Below are positions 16,117-24,386 of a DNA stretch of 64,000 bases, in pieces; within the stretch, counting starts at the first letter, position 1, and each line of letters starts with the position of its first letter. The translations under genes were made by a program, and so were the position numbers. Location of the stretch: the NCBI GenBank assembly GCA_005885555.1, contig VAWN01000021.1:65884-129883 (forward strand), read 5' to 3'. A model generated the notes under the pieces. The model was given only the letters and a program-made list of their open reading frames with translations. It did no database searches and had not been told where the DNA came from. Source of the stretch: Actinomycetota bacterium. Its GTDB lineage: Bacteria; Actinomycetota; Actinomycetes; Mycobacteriales; Micromonosporaceae.

Positions 16117-17478
16117 GTGCTGACGGTCGAGGCGCTGCGGCGGGCCGACCCGGCCCGGCTCGCTCAGGCCGGCCTGGCGTGGCGACGGCTCGCCGAGGTA
16201 CTGGCGAGCGAGACCGCCGAGCTCGACCGGCGACTCGTGGCGCTGCGGGCCGGCTGGACCGGCGATGCGGCGCAGGCGGCGACCGGCCTGCTCGGCAGCC
16301 TGTGCGCCGAACTCGACGCGGCCGGTCCGGCCCTCGTCGGCATCGAGCGTGCGGTGACTGCGCACGCTGCCGTGGTGGCCCGGGCGCAGCGGCTCGCCGA
16401 CACCGACGCGCTGGCCCTGGCCGACGAGAGCGACGTGGCGACCGCTGCCCGGCTGCGCCTGCTGCGGCCCGCCGCCGCTCCGCCGTCAGGCAGCGATCCG
16501 GTGTGCGTCGCCGACTGGTGGCGTCGCCTGTCGCCGGCCGAACGGGAGGCGCTCATCACCGGCCGGCCGGACCTGATCGGCAACCTCGACGGGGTACCCG
16601 CCGACGCCCGCGACCTCGCCAACCGCGCCCGGCTCGACCGGCTGCTCGCCGATCCGGACACCCGGCACCGCCCGGCCCTGGCCGCCATCCGCTCGCACCT
16701 GGGCAGCGGCTACCTGCTCGCGCTGGACACCGGAGGGCGCGGCCGGGCCGTCGTCGCGTTCGGAAATCCCGACCTCGCCGACAACGTGGTCACCTACGTA
16801 CCCGGACTGGGCAGCGGGCTCGACGGCGCGGCCGCCGATGTCGAGCGGGCCGGGCACCTGTCCGGTGCGGCCGGCCGGGCGGCACCGGGCCGGCGGACGT
16901 CGGTGATCGCGTGGCTCGGGTACGACGCGCCGGCCTCGCTTCCGGAGGCGGCGCACCTCGACGACGCCAGGCGGGCGGCACCGGCGCTGCACCGGTTCCA
17001 GGCCGGCCTGCGCGCGACCCATCCCGGGCCGGCCGCGCACACCACCGTGGTCGGCCTGAGCTACGGATCGACGGTCGTCGGCGTGACCGGACACGGCCCG
17101 GGGCTGCTGGCCGACGACGTGATCCTGGTCGGCAGCCCGGGGGTGGGTGTCGCGCACGCCGCCGACCTCGGTCTCGACCCGGCACACGTGTGGGCCAGCA
17201 CGGCGAGGCACGACGTCATCAACGCGGCCGCGAGCCCGCGCGACGCGTGGCGGCCCGACCTCAACCCGTTGCTGCGGCCGGTGTTCGGCGAGCACACCGA
17301 CCGGTTGTGGTTCGGACCGAGTCCGGCCGGCCACGCCTTCGGCGCGCACGTGTTCACCAGCGCGCCGGGCAGCCCGATCAACCCGGTACAGGCGCACGTC
17401 GGATACTTCGACGCCGGCAACCCGGCCCTGGCCGACATGGCCGACATCGCGGTCGGCGACTACGCGGACGTGCGATGA
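16117..17478 (+). CDS. DUF1023 alpha/beta hydrolase with N-terminal helical (WXG-like) domain
   Basis: About 453 residues. The first 110 are an all-helical region ([24 protein letters not shown] and on) with a W-T-G turn in [13 protein letters not shown], like WXG100 domains. The rest is the DUF1023 hydrolase fold, with the nucleophile elbow GLSYGST, the strand [11 protein letters not shown] and a late His in [11 protein letters not shown]. The family includes proteins tied to type VII secretion; export is an inference from the N-terminal domain and the neighbour. The start is GTG 16117 or the in-frame GTG 16108. The 3' end overlaps lysE by 19 bp. Confidence 0.8.
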   Translation: MLTVEALRRADPARLAQAGLAWRRLAEVLASETAELDRRLVALRAGWTGDAAQAATGLLGSLCAELDAAGPALVGIERAVTAHAAVVARAQRLADTDALALADESDVATAARLRLLRPAAAPPSGSDPVCVADWWRRLSPAEREALITGRPDLIGNLDGVPADARDLANRARLDRLLADPDTRHRPALAAIRSHLGSGYLLALDTGGRGRAVVAFGNPDLADNVVTYVPGLGSGLDGAAADVERAGHLSGAAGRAAPGRRTSVIAWLGYDAPASLPEAAHLDDARRAAPALHRFQAGLRATHPGPAAHTTVVGLSYGSTVVGVTGHGPGLLADDVILVGSPGVGVAHAADLGLDPAHVWASTARHDVINAAASPRDAWRPDLNPLLRPVFGEHTDRLWFGPSPAGHAFGAHVFTSAPGSPINPVQAHVGYFDAGNPALADMADIAVGDYADVR

Positions 17479-18095
17479 ACACCTTCCACGGCAAGGCGGA
17501 CACCGAAGCCGATGAACACCAGACCGGCGAACTGGTCGAGCCGCCGTCGCACGGCCGGCCGGGACAGCACGCGGGCGGCCCGGCCGACCAGGAAGACGAG
17601 CCCCGCAAACCAGACCATGCCCTCGACGTTGTGCACCATCGCCAGGGCGGTGCTGGCGAGCAGCGGCGCGACGCCGTGCGGGAGAAACTGCGGCAGCGCC
17701 GACAGGTAGAACGCGCCGACCTTCGGGTTCAGCAGGTTGGTGAGCCCGACGCGGTACGCCTCGCCGGCCCGCACCGGCGCCGGGCCGGCATCCTCCACAG
17801 TGGACGGTCGCCGGTGCCGCCACAGCGCCCGTACCCCGAGATAGCACAGGTACCCCGCACCCGCCCAGCGCAGCACGTCATACCCGACCCGCGACGCGGT
17901 CAGCAGCACGGTGATGCCGAGCGCGCTGGCCAGCGCCCAGCACAGGCAGCCCGACATGATGCCGGCGGCCGCCGCGGAGGCCGGGCGGCGACCGCTGATC
18001 GCCGCGGTACGCACCACGAGCATCGTGTCCAGCCCAGGGATCACCGTCACGATCGCGGCGAAGACGGCGAACGCGAGGAGGGCGTGCAGCATCAC
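17460..18095 (-). CDS. LysE/RhtB family amino-acid exporter
   Basis: A 211-residue membrane protein with about six hydrophobic segments. The N-terminus carries the family motif VTVIPGLDTMLVVRTAAISGRR, and TNLLNPKVGAFYLSALPQF is the second family signature. The cargo may be an amino acid such as threonine, homoserine or leucine and cannot be assigned. The start overlaps the glmS stop (TGATG), so it belongs to the glmS transcript. Confidence 0.88.
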   Translation of the reverse strand: MMLHALLAFAVFAAIVTVIPGLDTMLVVRTAAISGRRPASAAAAGIMSGCLCWALASALGITVLLTASRVGYDVLRWAGAGYLCYLGVRALWRHRRPSTVEDAGPAPVRAGEAYRVGLTNLLNPKVGAFYLSALPQFLPHGVAPLLASTALAMVHNVEGMVWFAGLVFLVGRAARVLSRPAVRRRLDQFAGLVFIGFGVRLAVEGVHRTSA

Positions 18096-19990
18096 TCGAC
18101 GGTAACGCTCTTGGCCAGGTTCCTCGGCTGGTCGACGTCGTGGCCACGGGCGGTCGCCACCTCGGCCGCGAACACCTGCAGGGGTACCGTCGTGACCAGC
18201 GGAGCCAGCAGGGTCGGCGTCTTCGGAACGGCGATCAGATGATCGGCATACGGCAGCACCGCCCGGTCGCCCTCCTCGGCGATCACGATGGTCCGGGCGC
18301 CGCGGGCGCGCACCTCCTGGATGTTCGACACGATCTTGTCGTGCAGCACCCCGCGACCGGCCGGCGAGGGCACCACACAGATCACCGGGGTACCGTCCTC
18401 GATCAGCGCGATCGGCCCGTGCTTGAGCTCACCGGCGGCGAACCCTTCGGCGTGCATGTAGGCCAGCTCCTTGAGCTTGAGCGCACCCTCCAGCGCCACC
18501 GGGTACCCGACGTGCCGGCCGATGAACAGCACCGTCGACACCCCGGCCAGTTCCCGGGCCAGGTCGCGGACCGGCGCCATGGTGTCCAGCAGCCGGGTCA
18601 GCCGGGCCGGCATGTTCTGCAACTGGTCCACCACCGAGGCCACCTCGTCGGCGTACATGACGCCACGCACCTGGGCGAGGTGCAGCCCGACCAGGTAGCA
18701 GGCGACGAGCTGGGTGAGGAACGCCTTCGTCGAGGCGACCGCGATCTCCGGACCGCCGTGGGTGTAGAGCACGGCGTCGGACTCGCGCGGGATGGTCGCC
18801 CCGTTGGTGTTGCAGATCGCCAGCACCCGGGCCTTCTGCTCCTTCGCGTGGCGCAGCGCCATCAGGGTGTCCATGGTCTCGCCGGACTGCGAGATGGCCA
18901 CGACGAGCGTGGAGCGGTCGAGCACCGGGTCGCGGTACCGGAACTCGCTGGCCAGCTCCACCTCGCACGGGATCCGCGTCCAGTGCTCGATGGCGTACTT
19001 GGTCACCAGGCCGGCGTGGTATGCGGTACCGCAGGCGACGATGAAGACCTTGTCGATGTCGCGCAGGTCCTGGTCGGTCAGCCGCACCTCGTCGAGCATG
19101 ATGTCGCCGGTCTCGGTGAGCCGGCCGAGCAGGGTATCGGCGACCGCGCGGGGCTGCTCGGCGATCTCCTTGAGCATGAAGTAGTCGTAGCCGCCCTTTT
19201 CCGCGGCGGAGGCGTCCCAGTCGATGTGGAAGTCGCGCCCGGTTGCCGGCTGGCCGGCGAAGTCGGTGATCGACACGGCGTCGGCGGTGATCAGCACCAC
19301 CTGGTCCTGGCCCAGTTCGATCGCCTCGCGGGTGTGTTCGATGAAGGCGGAGACGTCGCTGGCCAGGAAGTTGCCGCCGGAGCCGCGGCCGACCACGAGC
19401 GGCGAGTTGCGGCGCGCGCCGACCACCGCGCCGGGCGTCCGCGCGTCGACGGCGAGCAGCGTGAACGCCCCGGCCAGCCGCCGGCACACCCGCCGCATGG
19501 CCTCGGCGAGGTTACCCGTGGCCGCGCCGTCGGCCCCGTCGGCCCCGGCCGCGCCGTCCAGCGACGCCAGCTCGGCGGCCAGCAGGTGCGCGACGCACTC
19601 GGTGTCGGTGTCGCTGCTGAACACCACGCCGGTCGCTTCGACCTCGGCGCGCAGTTTGGCGAAATTTTCGATGATGCCGTTGTGGATCACGGCGACCCGG
19701 CCGTCGGCGGACACGTGCGGGTGGGCGTTGCGGTCGGTGGGTCCGCCATGGGTGGCCCACCGGGTATGCCCGATACCGGTCGTACCGTCCCCGATGCCGG
19801 GACGCGCCGACTCCGCCAGAACCTTTTCCAGGTTGGCCAGCTTCCCGGCCCGTTTTTCCGTGCTCAGCGCACCGCCGGCCACCACGGCGACGCCCGCCGA
19901 GTCATATCCCCGGTATTCCAGCCGGCGCAGCCCGTCCAACACGATCCCCAGCGCCGGCCGACCTCCGGCGTACCCCACTATCCCGCACAT
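18092..19990 (-). CDS. glmS: Glutamine-fructose-6-phosphate aminotransferase (isomerizing)
   Basis: The first step of UDP-GlcNAc synthesis. The N-terminal glutaminase begins MCGIVGYAGG, with Cys2 as nucleophile once Met is removed, and has GHTRWATHGGPTDRNAHPH. Two SIS domains follow (TLVVAISQSGETMDTL; FIGRHVGYPVALEGALKLKE), and the end is the conserved KSVTVE. A low-complexity insert (DGAAGADGADGAATG) near residue 150 is unusual. A good promoter with a leaderless start precedes it. glmM, the next enzyme, is encoded nearby. Confidence 0.97.
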   Translation of the reverse strand: MCGIVGYAGGRPALGIVLDGLRRLEYRGYDSAGVAVVAGGALSTEKRAGKLANLEKVLAESARPGIGDGTTGIGHTRWATHGGPTDRNAHPHVSADGRVAVIHNGIIENFAKLRAEVEATGVVFSSDTDTECVAHLLAAELASLDGAAGADGADGAATGNLAEAMRRVCRRLAGAFTLLAVDARTPGAVVGARRNSPLVVGRGSGGNFLASDVSAFIEHTREAIELGQDQVVLITADAVSITDFAGQPATGRDFHIDWDASAAEKGGYDYFMLKEIAEQPRAVADTLLGRLTETGDIMLDEVRLTDQDLRDIDKVFIVACGTAYHAGLVTKYAIEHWTRIPCEVELASEFRYRDPVLDRSTLVVAISQSGETMDTLMALRHAKEQKARVLAICNTNGATIPRESDAVLYTHGGPEIAVASTKAFLTQLVACYLVGLHLAQVRGVMYADEVASVVDQLQNMPARLTRLLDTMAPVRDLARELAGVSTVLFIGRHVGYPVALEGALKLKELAYMHAEGFAAGELKHGPIALIEDGTPVICVVPSPAGRGVLHDKIVSNIQEVRARGARTIVIAEEGDRAVLPYADHLIAVPKTPTLLAPLVTTVPLQVFAAEVATARGHDVDQPRNLAKSVTVE

Positions 19991-19997
19991 GGTGCGT

Positions 19998-20025
19998 ACC
20001 GTATCCGACTTTCGCGCGCCGGCAA
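19998..20025 (-). promoter_or_regulatory. glmS promoter: TTGCCG - 16 bp - TACGGT, leaderless
   Basis: A -35 (TTGCCG) and -10 (TACGGT) with a 16-bp spacer lie so that seven bases separate the -10 box from the glmS ATG. This is the best-formed leaderless promoter in the window. No glmS ribozyme or leader is possible here. Confidence 0.65.
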
Positions 20026-20098
20026 TGCGCGTAGTCGGCTATATTGCGCAACCGATCTGCTCGAAACTACCGACAATCAGATTCGGTTACTGGACGGC

Positions 20099-20123
20099 GA
20101 TGGCACGATCGAGTTGTGCCATC
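20099..20123. promoter_or_regulatory. Perfect 8-bp inverted repeat over the cyclase start codon
   Basis: GATGGCAC and GTGCCATC are perfect complements with a 9-bp spacer. The right arm contains the GTG start codon. As RNA, the hairpin would bury the start; as DNA, it could be a repressor operator. Confidence 0.6.
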
Positions 20124-21720
20124 GTTGTCAGATCCACGGTTGCCGGTGCCGGTCACCGTGCACGGGCCGCTCAAGGCGTTCTCGCTGCGGGTACACGAGC
20201 TGTCGCAGAGTGGGCGCTGCCACGAAGCGTTGGCTGCGGCGGACGCATACACCGCCATCGCGTGCGCGGTCGGCGACGAGAAGACGGTCACCTACCTGTA
20301 CCAGGGCCGGATGTACGCCTACGAGGGACTCGGCCAGTTCGCCGAGGCGATCGCGGCCGGCGAGGAGCTACTGCGCCGGCACCGGGCCGCCGGCAACCGG
20401 CTGCACGAGGCGAAGACCCTGTCCGACCTCGCCGCGCTGTACCTGGTGACCGGCCGGGCCGCGGAGGCGATGACCTGCCTCGCCAAGGCCGAACCGCTGC
20501 TCGACCGGGTACCGCTGCACGACGCCACCTTCGCCTCGGCACTCGGCTCGTACGCGGCCGCGGTACACACAGCCGAGCTGTACGAGGCGGCGCGCGCCGC
20601 GTACGAACGCCTCGCCGACATCTGGGCCACCCGCGCGCGGCCCGACTTCACCACCGGCGACGAGCTGGCCTACATGGTCATGCTGCTGGCCTGGGGCCTG
20701 CGCCTGGACCAGATCGGCAACACCGCCGAGGCCGAACGGCGGCTGCGCCGCAGCGCCGCCATCGCCGAGCGGTGGATCGACAGCTACACCGACCGCGGCG
20801 CCGCCGACCAGGTGATGGACCTGGTCGCCAACCGGGCGCTCGCGCTGGCCAAGCTGGGCGACATCGCGCAGGCACGCAAGCTCGCCGAGGACGTGGTCGT
20901 CCGGCTGCGGCAGATCCAGGACGTGCACGGCGCGCGCACGGCACACGTCGCGCTCGGTCTGGTCCACCGGGCCGAGGGCGACCTCGTCGCCGCCCGGCGG
21001 GAGTTCCTGGCCGCGGAGCAGCTGCTGGCCATCGGCACCCGGCCGGAGGACCGGCTGATCATCCGGTTCGAGCTGGCCGCGCTGGCCGCCGAAGCCAGCG
21101 GTACCCAGGAGGCACGCGACCTGTTCGAGACGGTACAGGAGCAGGCGCGCCAGCTCTGGCTGCTACGGCTGCAGCGGGTGACCATGCTCCGCCAGGCACG
21201 GCAGCGGGAGGAACTGGAGACCGAACGGGCCCGTACCGAACTGGCCCTCATCCGCGACCCGCTGACCGGCCTGGGCAACCGCCGGCACTTCGATCAGCTC
21301 ATGGCCAGCATCGACGCCGGTACCCTGCCATCGCCGGTCGCCCTGCTGCTGCTCGACGTCGACCGGTTCAAGGTGATCAACGATACCTACTCGCACAGCG
21401 TCGGCGACCAGGTATTGCGCACGATCGCGAGCGTGCTGCTGGAGCAGTGCCGCGCCGAGGACCTACCGGTGCGGTACGCCGGCGACGAGTTCACCATCTT
21501 CGTGCACGCCGACCTCACCGGGGCGATCCGGATCGCCGACCGGATCCGCTTGGCGATACGCCGGACCGACTTCGAGCGGATCGCCGCCGGGCTACCGGTC
21601 AGCGTCAGCATCGGCGTCGCCCGGCTCCGCCCTGGAATGACCTCCGACGATCTGTTCCGCGCCGCCGACCACAAGCTCCACGAGGCCAAGCGCCGCGGCC
21701 GCGACCGCATCGCCGTCTGA
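20116..21720 (+). CDS. TPR-repeat diguanylate cyclase (GGDEF)
   Basis: About 534 residues. The first 370 are TPR-like helical repeats (AEAIAAGEELLRRHRAAGNRLHEAKTL and similar), with no membrane segment, so it is a cytoplasmic sensor. A short coiled coil (RQREELETERARTELALIRD) leads to the cyclase. DPLTGLGNRRHFD marks its start, YAGDEF is the active-site GGDEF variant, and RAED five residues earlier is the c-di-GMP inhibitory I-site. It should make c-di-GMP with product inhibition. GTG 20116 is preferred; an in-frame TTG at 20044 is possible. The stop lies in a 16-bp duplication. Confidence 0.85.
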   Translation: MPSLSDPRLPVPVTVHGPLKAFSLRVHELSQSGRCHEALAAADAYTAIACAVGDEKTVTYLYQGRMYAYEGLGQFAEAIAAGEELLRRHRAAGNRLHEAKTLSDLAALYLVTGRAAEAMTCLAKAEPLLDRVPLHDATFASALGSYAAAVHTAELYEAARAAYERLADIWATRARPDFTTGDELAYMVMLLAWGLRLDQIGNTAEAERRLRRSAAIAERWIDSYTDRGAADQVMDLVANRALALAKLGDIAQARKLAEDVVVRLRQIQDVHGARTAHVALGLVHRAEGDLVAARREFLAAEQLLAIGTRPEDRLIIRFELAALAAEASGTQEARDLFETVQEQARQLWLLRLQRVTMLRQARQREELETERARTELALIRDPLTGLGNRRHFDQLMASIDAGTLPSPVALLLLDVDRFKVINDTYSHSVGDQVLRTIASVLLEQCRAEDLPVRYAGDEFTIFVHADLTGAIRIADRIRLAIRRTDFERIAAGLPVSVSIGVARLRPGMTSDDLFRAADHKLHEAKRRGRDRIAV

Positions 21721-21736
21721 CCGCATCGCCGTCTGA
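21705..21736. repeat. 16-bp tandem duplication containing a stop codon
   Basis: CCGCATCGCCGTCTGA occurs twice in direct succession. The first TGA ends the diguanylate cyclase gene. A further 14-15 bp duplication (GGTGGCCCGGTGCGG) follows some 35 bp later. Confidence 0.9.
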
Positions 21737-21805
21737 CCGCGCGGCGCAGCGGCCCGGCGCCGGTGGCCCGGTGCGGGTGGCCCGGTGCGGGACCAGCGGC
21801 GCGCG

Positions 21806-23149
21806 TCAGTCGGCCGGGCTGGCGGCGTGTACCAGGGCCGCGACCCGCTCGGCGACCTGCCGCGCGCCGTCCTCGCTGGGTGCCTCCACCATGACCCGGA
21901 CAAGCTGCTCGGTACCGGACGGGCGCAGCAGGATCCGCCCGGTCTCCCCCAGCTCGGCGGCGGCCGCCTCGGTCGCCGCCACCACGGCCGGATCGACGGC
22001 GGCCCGGCGCCGGTCGGCGACCGGCACGTTGACCAGTACCTGCGGCAGCTTGGTGACCACCGACGCGAGCTCGGCGAGCGACCGCCCGGTGGCCGCCACC
22101 TGGGAGAGCAGCGACAGCCCGGTCAGGATGCCGTCGCCGGTGGTGGCGTGCGACGGCATCACCACGTGCCCGCTCTGCTCGCCGCCCAGCGCGTACCCGC
22201 CGGCCCGCAGCGCCTCCAGCACGTACCGGTCGCCGACCCGGGTCTCGACCAGCCGGATGCCGGCCTCCCGCATGGCCAGCTTCAGCCCGAGGTTGCTCAT
22301 CACGGTCGCCACGAGCGTGTCGTGGACGAGCGTGCCGGCCGCGCGCATGGCCAGCGCGAGGATCGCCATGATGTGATCGCCGTCGATCTCCTCGCCGGCA
22401 GAGGTGATCGCGAGGCAGCGGTCGGCGTCGCCGTCGTGGGCGAGCCCGACGTGCGCCCGGTGCTCCATCACGGCAGCCTTGAGCGAGGCCAGGTGGGTCG
22501 AGCCGCAGCCATCGTTGATGTTGAGCCCGTCCGGCGCCGCGTGGATCGCGATCACGTCCGCGCCGGCGGCACGGTAGGCGGCGGGGGCCACCTCGGCGGC
22601 GGCGCCGTTGGCGCAGTCGACCACCACGCGCAGCCCGTCCAGCCGGTGCGGCGTCGCCTCGACCAGGTGCTTGACGTAGTGCTCGGAACCGTCGAGGAGA
22701 TCGTGCACCCGGCCCACCTGCGGGCCGGTCGGCCGGTTCCATCCGGCACCCAGCGCCGACTCGATCCGCTCCTCGGTCTCGTCGGGCAGCTTGTGCCCGC
22801 CCGCGGCGAAGAGCTTGATGCCGTTGTCCGGCATGGGGTTGTGCGACGCCGAGATCATCACGCCGAGGTCGGCCTGTACCTCGCCCACCAGGTACGCCAC
22901 CCCGGGGGTGGGCAGCACGCCCAGCCGGATCACCGTGGCGCCGGCGCTGGCCAGGCCGGCCACCACGGCGGCTTCCAGCATCTCGCCGCTGGCGCGCGGG
23001 TCGCGGCCGACGACCGCGACCGGTGCCCGCCCGAGATCCTGCTCGGCGAGCGTGTGCGCGGCCGCGACCGCGACCGACATGGCAAGTTCCGGGGTCAGGT
23101 CGGCATTCGCCCGGCCGCGTACGCCGTCGGTACCGAAGAGTCCACCCAC
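21806..23149 (-). CDS. glmM: Phosphoglucosamine mutase
   Basis: Converts glucosamine-6-phosphate to glucosamine-1-phosphate for UDP-GlcNAc. The roughly 447-residue protein begins [12 protein letters not shown], carries the phosphoserine motif [15 protein letters not shown] and the metal-binding DGDADR, and ends with the phosphate-binding [12 protein letters not shown]. The GTG at 23149 is chosen since GGAGG lies six bases upstream. A TTG two codons earlier is too close to it. A terminator-like hairpin separates it from rpsI. Confidence 0.96.
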   Translation of the reverse strand: MGGLFGTDGVRGRANADLTPELAMSVAVAAAHTLAEQDLGRAPVAVVGRDPRASGEMLEAAVVAGLASAGATVIRLGVLPTPGVAYLVGEVQADLGVMISASHNPMPDNGIKLFAAGGHKLPDETEERIESALGAGWNRPTGPQVGRVHDLLDGSEHYVKHLVEATPHRLDGLRVVVDCANGAAAEVAPAAYRAAGADVIAIHAAPDGLNINDGCGSTHLASLKAAVMEHRAHVGLAHDGDADRCLAITSAGEEIDGDHIMAILALAMRAAGTLVHDTLVATVMSNLGLKLAMREAGIRLVETRVGDRYVLEALRAGGYALGGEQSGHVVMPSHATTGDGILTGLSLLSQVAATGRSLAELASVVTKLPQVLVNVPVADRRRAAVDPAVVAATEAAAAELGETGRILLRPSGTEQLVRVMVEAPSEDGARQVAERVAALVHAASPAD

Positions 23150-23172
23150 ACACAACCTCCGAGAAGAAGAAT

Positions 23173-23209
23173 CCGGGCACGCTAGCCTCGGGGGAGGCAG
23201 CGTGCCCGG
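23173..23209 (-). terminator. Intrinsic terminator after rpsI
   Basis: An 11-bp perfect outer stem (CCGGGCACGCT and complement) encloses an inner GCCTC/GAGGC stem with a G-rich loop. On the minus strand it is followed by a pyrimidine-rich tract (ATTCTTCTTCTC). It lies between rpsI and the glmM ribosome binding site, so it either ends the rplM-rpsI unit or attenuates glmM. Confidence 0.75.
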
Positions 23210-23233
23210 CCGAGGTTCAGGCGGACAAGAAGG

Positions 23234-23716
23234 TCAGCGCTTCGAGTACTGGGGAGCCTTGCGCGCCTTCTTCAGACCATACTTCTTGCTCTCCGTCACG
23301 CGGGCGTCCCGGGTCAGGAATCCGGCCTTCTTCAGGGCCGGCCGCAGATCCGGGTCCAACTCGCACAGCGCGCGGGCGATCGCCAGCCGCAATGCCCCCG
23401 CCTGGCCGGTGGTGCCGCCGCCGCGCAGGTTGGCGAAGACGTCCACGGCCTCGGTCTTGTCGGAGATCACCAGCGGCTCACGGACCAGCTGCTGGTGCAC
23501 CTTGCTGGGGAAGTAGCTTTCCATCGAGCGACGGTTGAGCGTGAAGTTGCCGGTACCCGGTACCAGCCGGACCCGGACGATGGCCTCCTTGCGCCGGCCG
23601 ACGGTCTGGATCGGGCGGTCACCCCGCGGGGTGCGCGCGACCGGTGCCGGTGCGACGGCCTCCGCCAGGGCGGTCGGGCTGGGGGTGCTGATATCGGTCA
23701 CTACTTCCTCGCTCAT
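23234..23716 (-). CDS. rpsI: 30S ribosomal protein S9
   Basis: 160 residues; the universal S9 core begins at [15 protein letters not shown] and ends with the conserved [11 protein letters not shown] tail that reaches the P-site tRNA. The N-terminal 35 residues are an Ala/Pro/Thr-rich extension found in actinobacteria. The ATG overlaps the stop of an intercistronic repeat ORF. It is co-transcribed with rplM. Confidence 0.98.
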   Translation of the reverse strand: MSEEVVTDISTPSPTALAEAVAPAPVARTPRGDRPIQTVGRRKEAIVRVRLVPGTGNFTLNRRSMESYFPSKVHQQLVREPLVISDKTEAVDVFANLRGGGTTGQAGALRLAIARALCELDPDLRPALKKAGFLTRDARVTESKKYGLKKARKAPQYSKR

Positions 23717-23814
23717 CGGCTCACCCGGTTCGCTTCGCGGGGCGCTCTGGTGCGCCGCCTTCCCTCGTCGCGGCGCTCCTCAGTCCAGACGGCGCCGCGC
23801 CCCACTCTGTTCAC
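23713..23814 (-). repeat. Intercistronic repeat ORF (linker copy B), 33 codons, between rplM and rpsI
   Basis: A GTG overlapping the rplM TGA opens a 33-codon frame closed by a TGA that overlaps the rpsI ATG. The peptide begins [19 protein letters not shown] and aligns over its whole length with copy A at 10946-11050. Conserved positions include VGRG, WT.ER, EGR, RT, APR and AN. In most bacteria rplM and rpsI are separated by only a few bases, so the ~98 bp are extra. Confidence 0.78.
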
Positions 23815-24254
23815 TGAGCAACCTGCTTGATCTCGAACGGCTTCGGCTGCTGGGCCGCGTGCGGGTGCTCGCCACCGGCGTACACCTTCAGCTTCTTGAT
23901 CAGCTGCCGGCCGAGCCGGTTGTGCGGGAGCATACCCTTGACGGCCAGCTCGATCGCCCGCTCCGGACGCTTGGTGAGCAGCTCGTCGTAGCCGACCCGC
24001 TTGAGCCCGCCCGGGTACCCGGAGTGCCGGTAGGCGACCTTGGTCTGCCGCTTGTTACCGGTGAGCGCGACCTTGCTCGCGTTGACCACGATGACGAAGT
24101 CACCGGTGTCGACGTGCGGCGCGAAGACCGGCTTGTGCTTGCCGCGCAGCAGCGTGGCGGCGTGGGTCGCAAGGCGCCCCAGCACGACGTCGGTGGCATC
24201 GATGACGAGCCACTGACGCTCGATCTCACCCGGTTTCGGGCTGTACGTACCCAC
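23811..24254 (-). CDS. rplM: 50S ribosomal protein L13
   Basis: 147 residues, the usual L13 length, from GTG 24254 ([20 protein letters not shown]). Core motifs are [31 protein letters not shown] and the [11 protein letters not shown] segment. A longer in-frame reading upstream is untranslated leader. A well-formed promoter lies about 80 bp upstream. Confidence 0.97.
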   Translation of the reverse strand: MGTYSPKPGEIERQWLVIDATDVVLGRLATHAATLLRGKHKPVFAPHVDTGDFVIVVNASKVALTGNKRQTKVAYRHSGYPGGLKRVGYDELLTKRPERAIELAVKGMLPHNRLGRQLIKKLKVYAGGEHPHAAQQPKPFEIKQVAQ

Positions 24255-24331
24255 AGGTCTACCTTGTCTCGTCGTCGGTTGGGAGCGCGACGGAGCGGGC
24301 GTGCGCCTCTGCTGTCGCACAACAGCGGTCA

Positions 24332-24361
24332 ACGATACCCGCTCCGCGCCGGCAGGGTCAA
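24332..24361 (-). promoter_or_regulatory. rplM-rpsI promoter: TTGACC - 18 bp - TATCGT
   Basis: A near-consensus -35 (TTGACC) and a -10 (TATCGT) with an 18-bp spacer. The leader of about 70 nt to the rplM GTG has room for regulation, but I see no known L13 autoregulatory motif. Confidence 0.6.
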
Positions 24362-24386
24362 AACGGGCCCGGCGGGCTCCCCGACG

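Noticed and set aside
19224-22376. Open frame of over 1000 codons on the plus strand
   Set aside because: It runs antisense to glmS, then out of frame through the cyclase gene and antisense to glmM. It is Arg/Ser/Ala-rich with no domain, which is typical of high-GC shadow frames.
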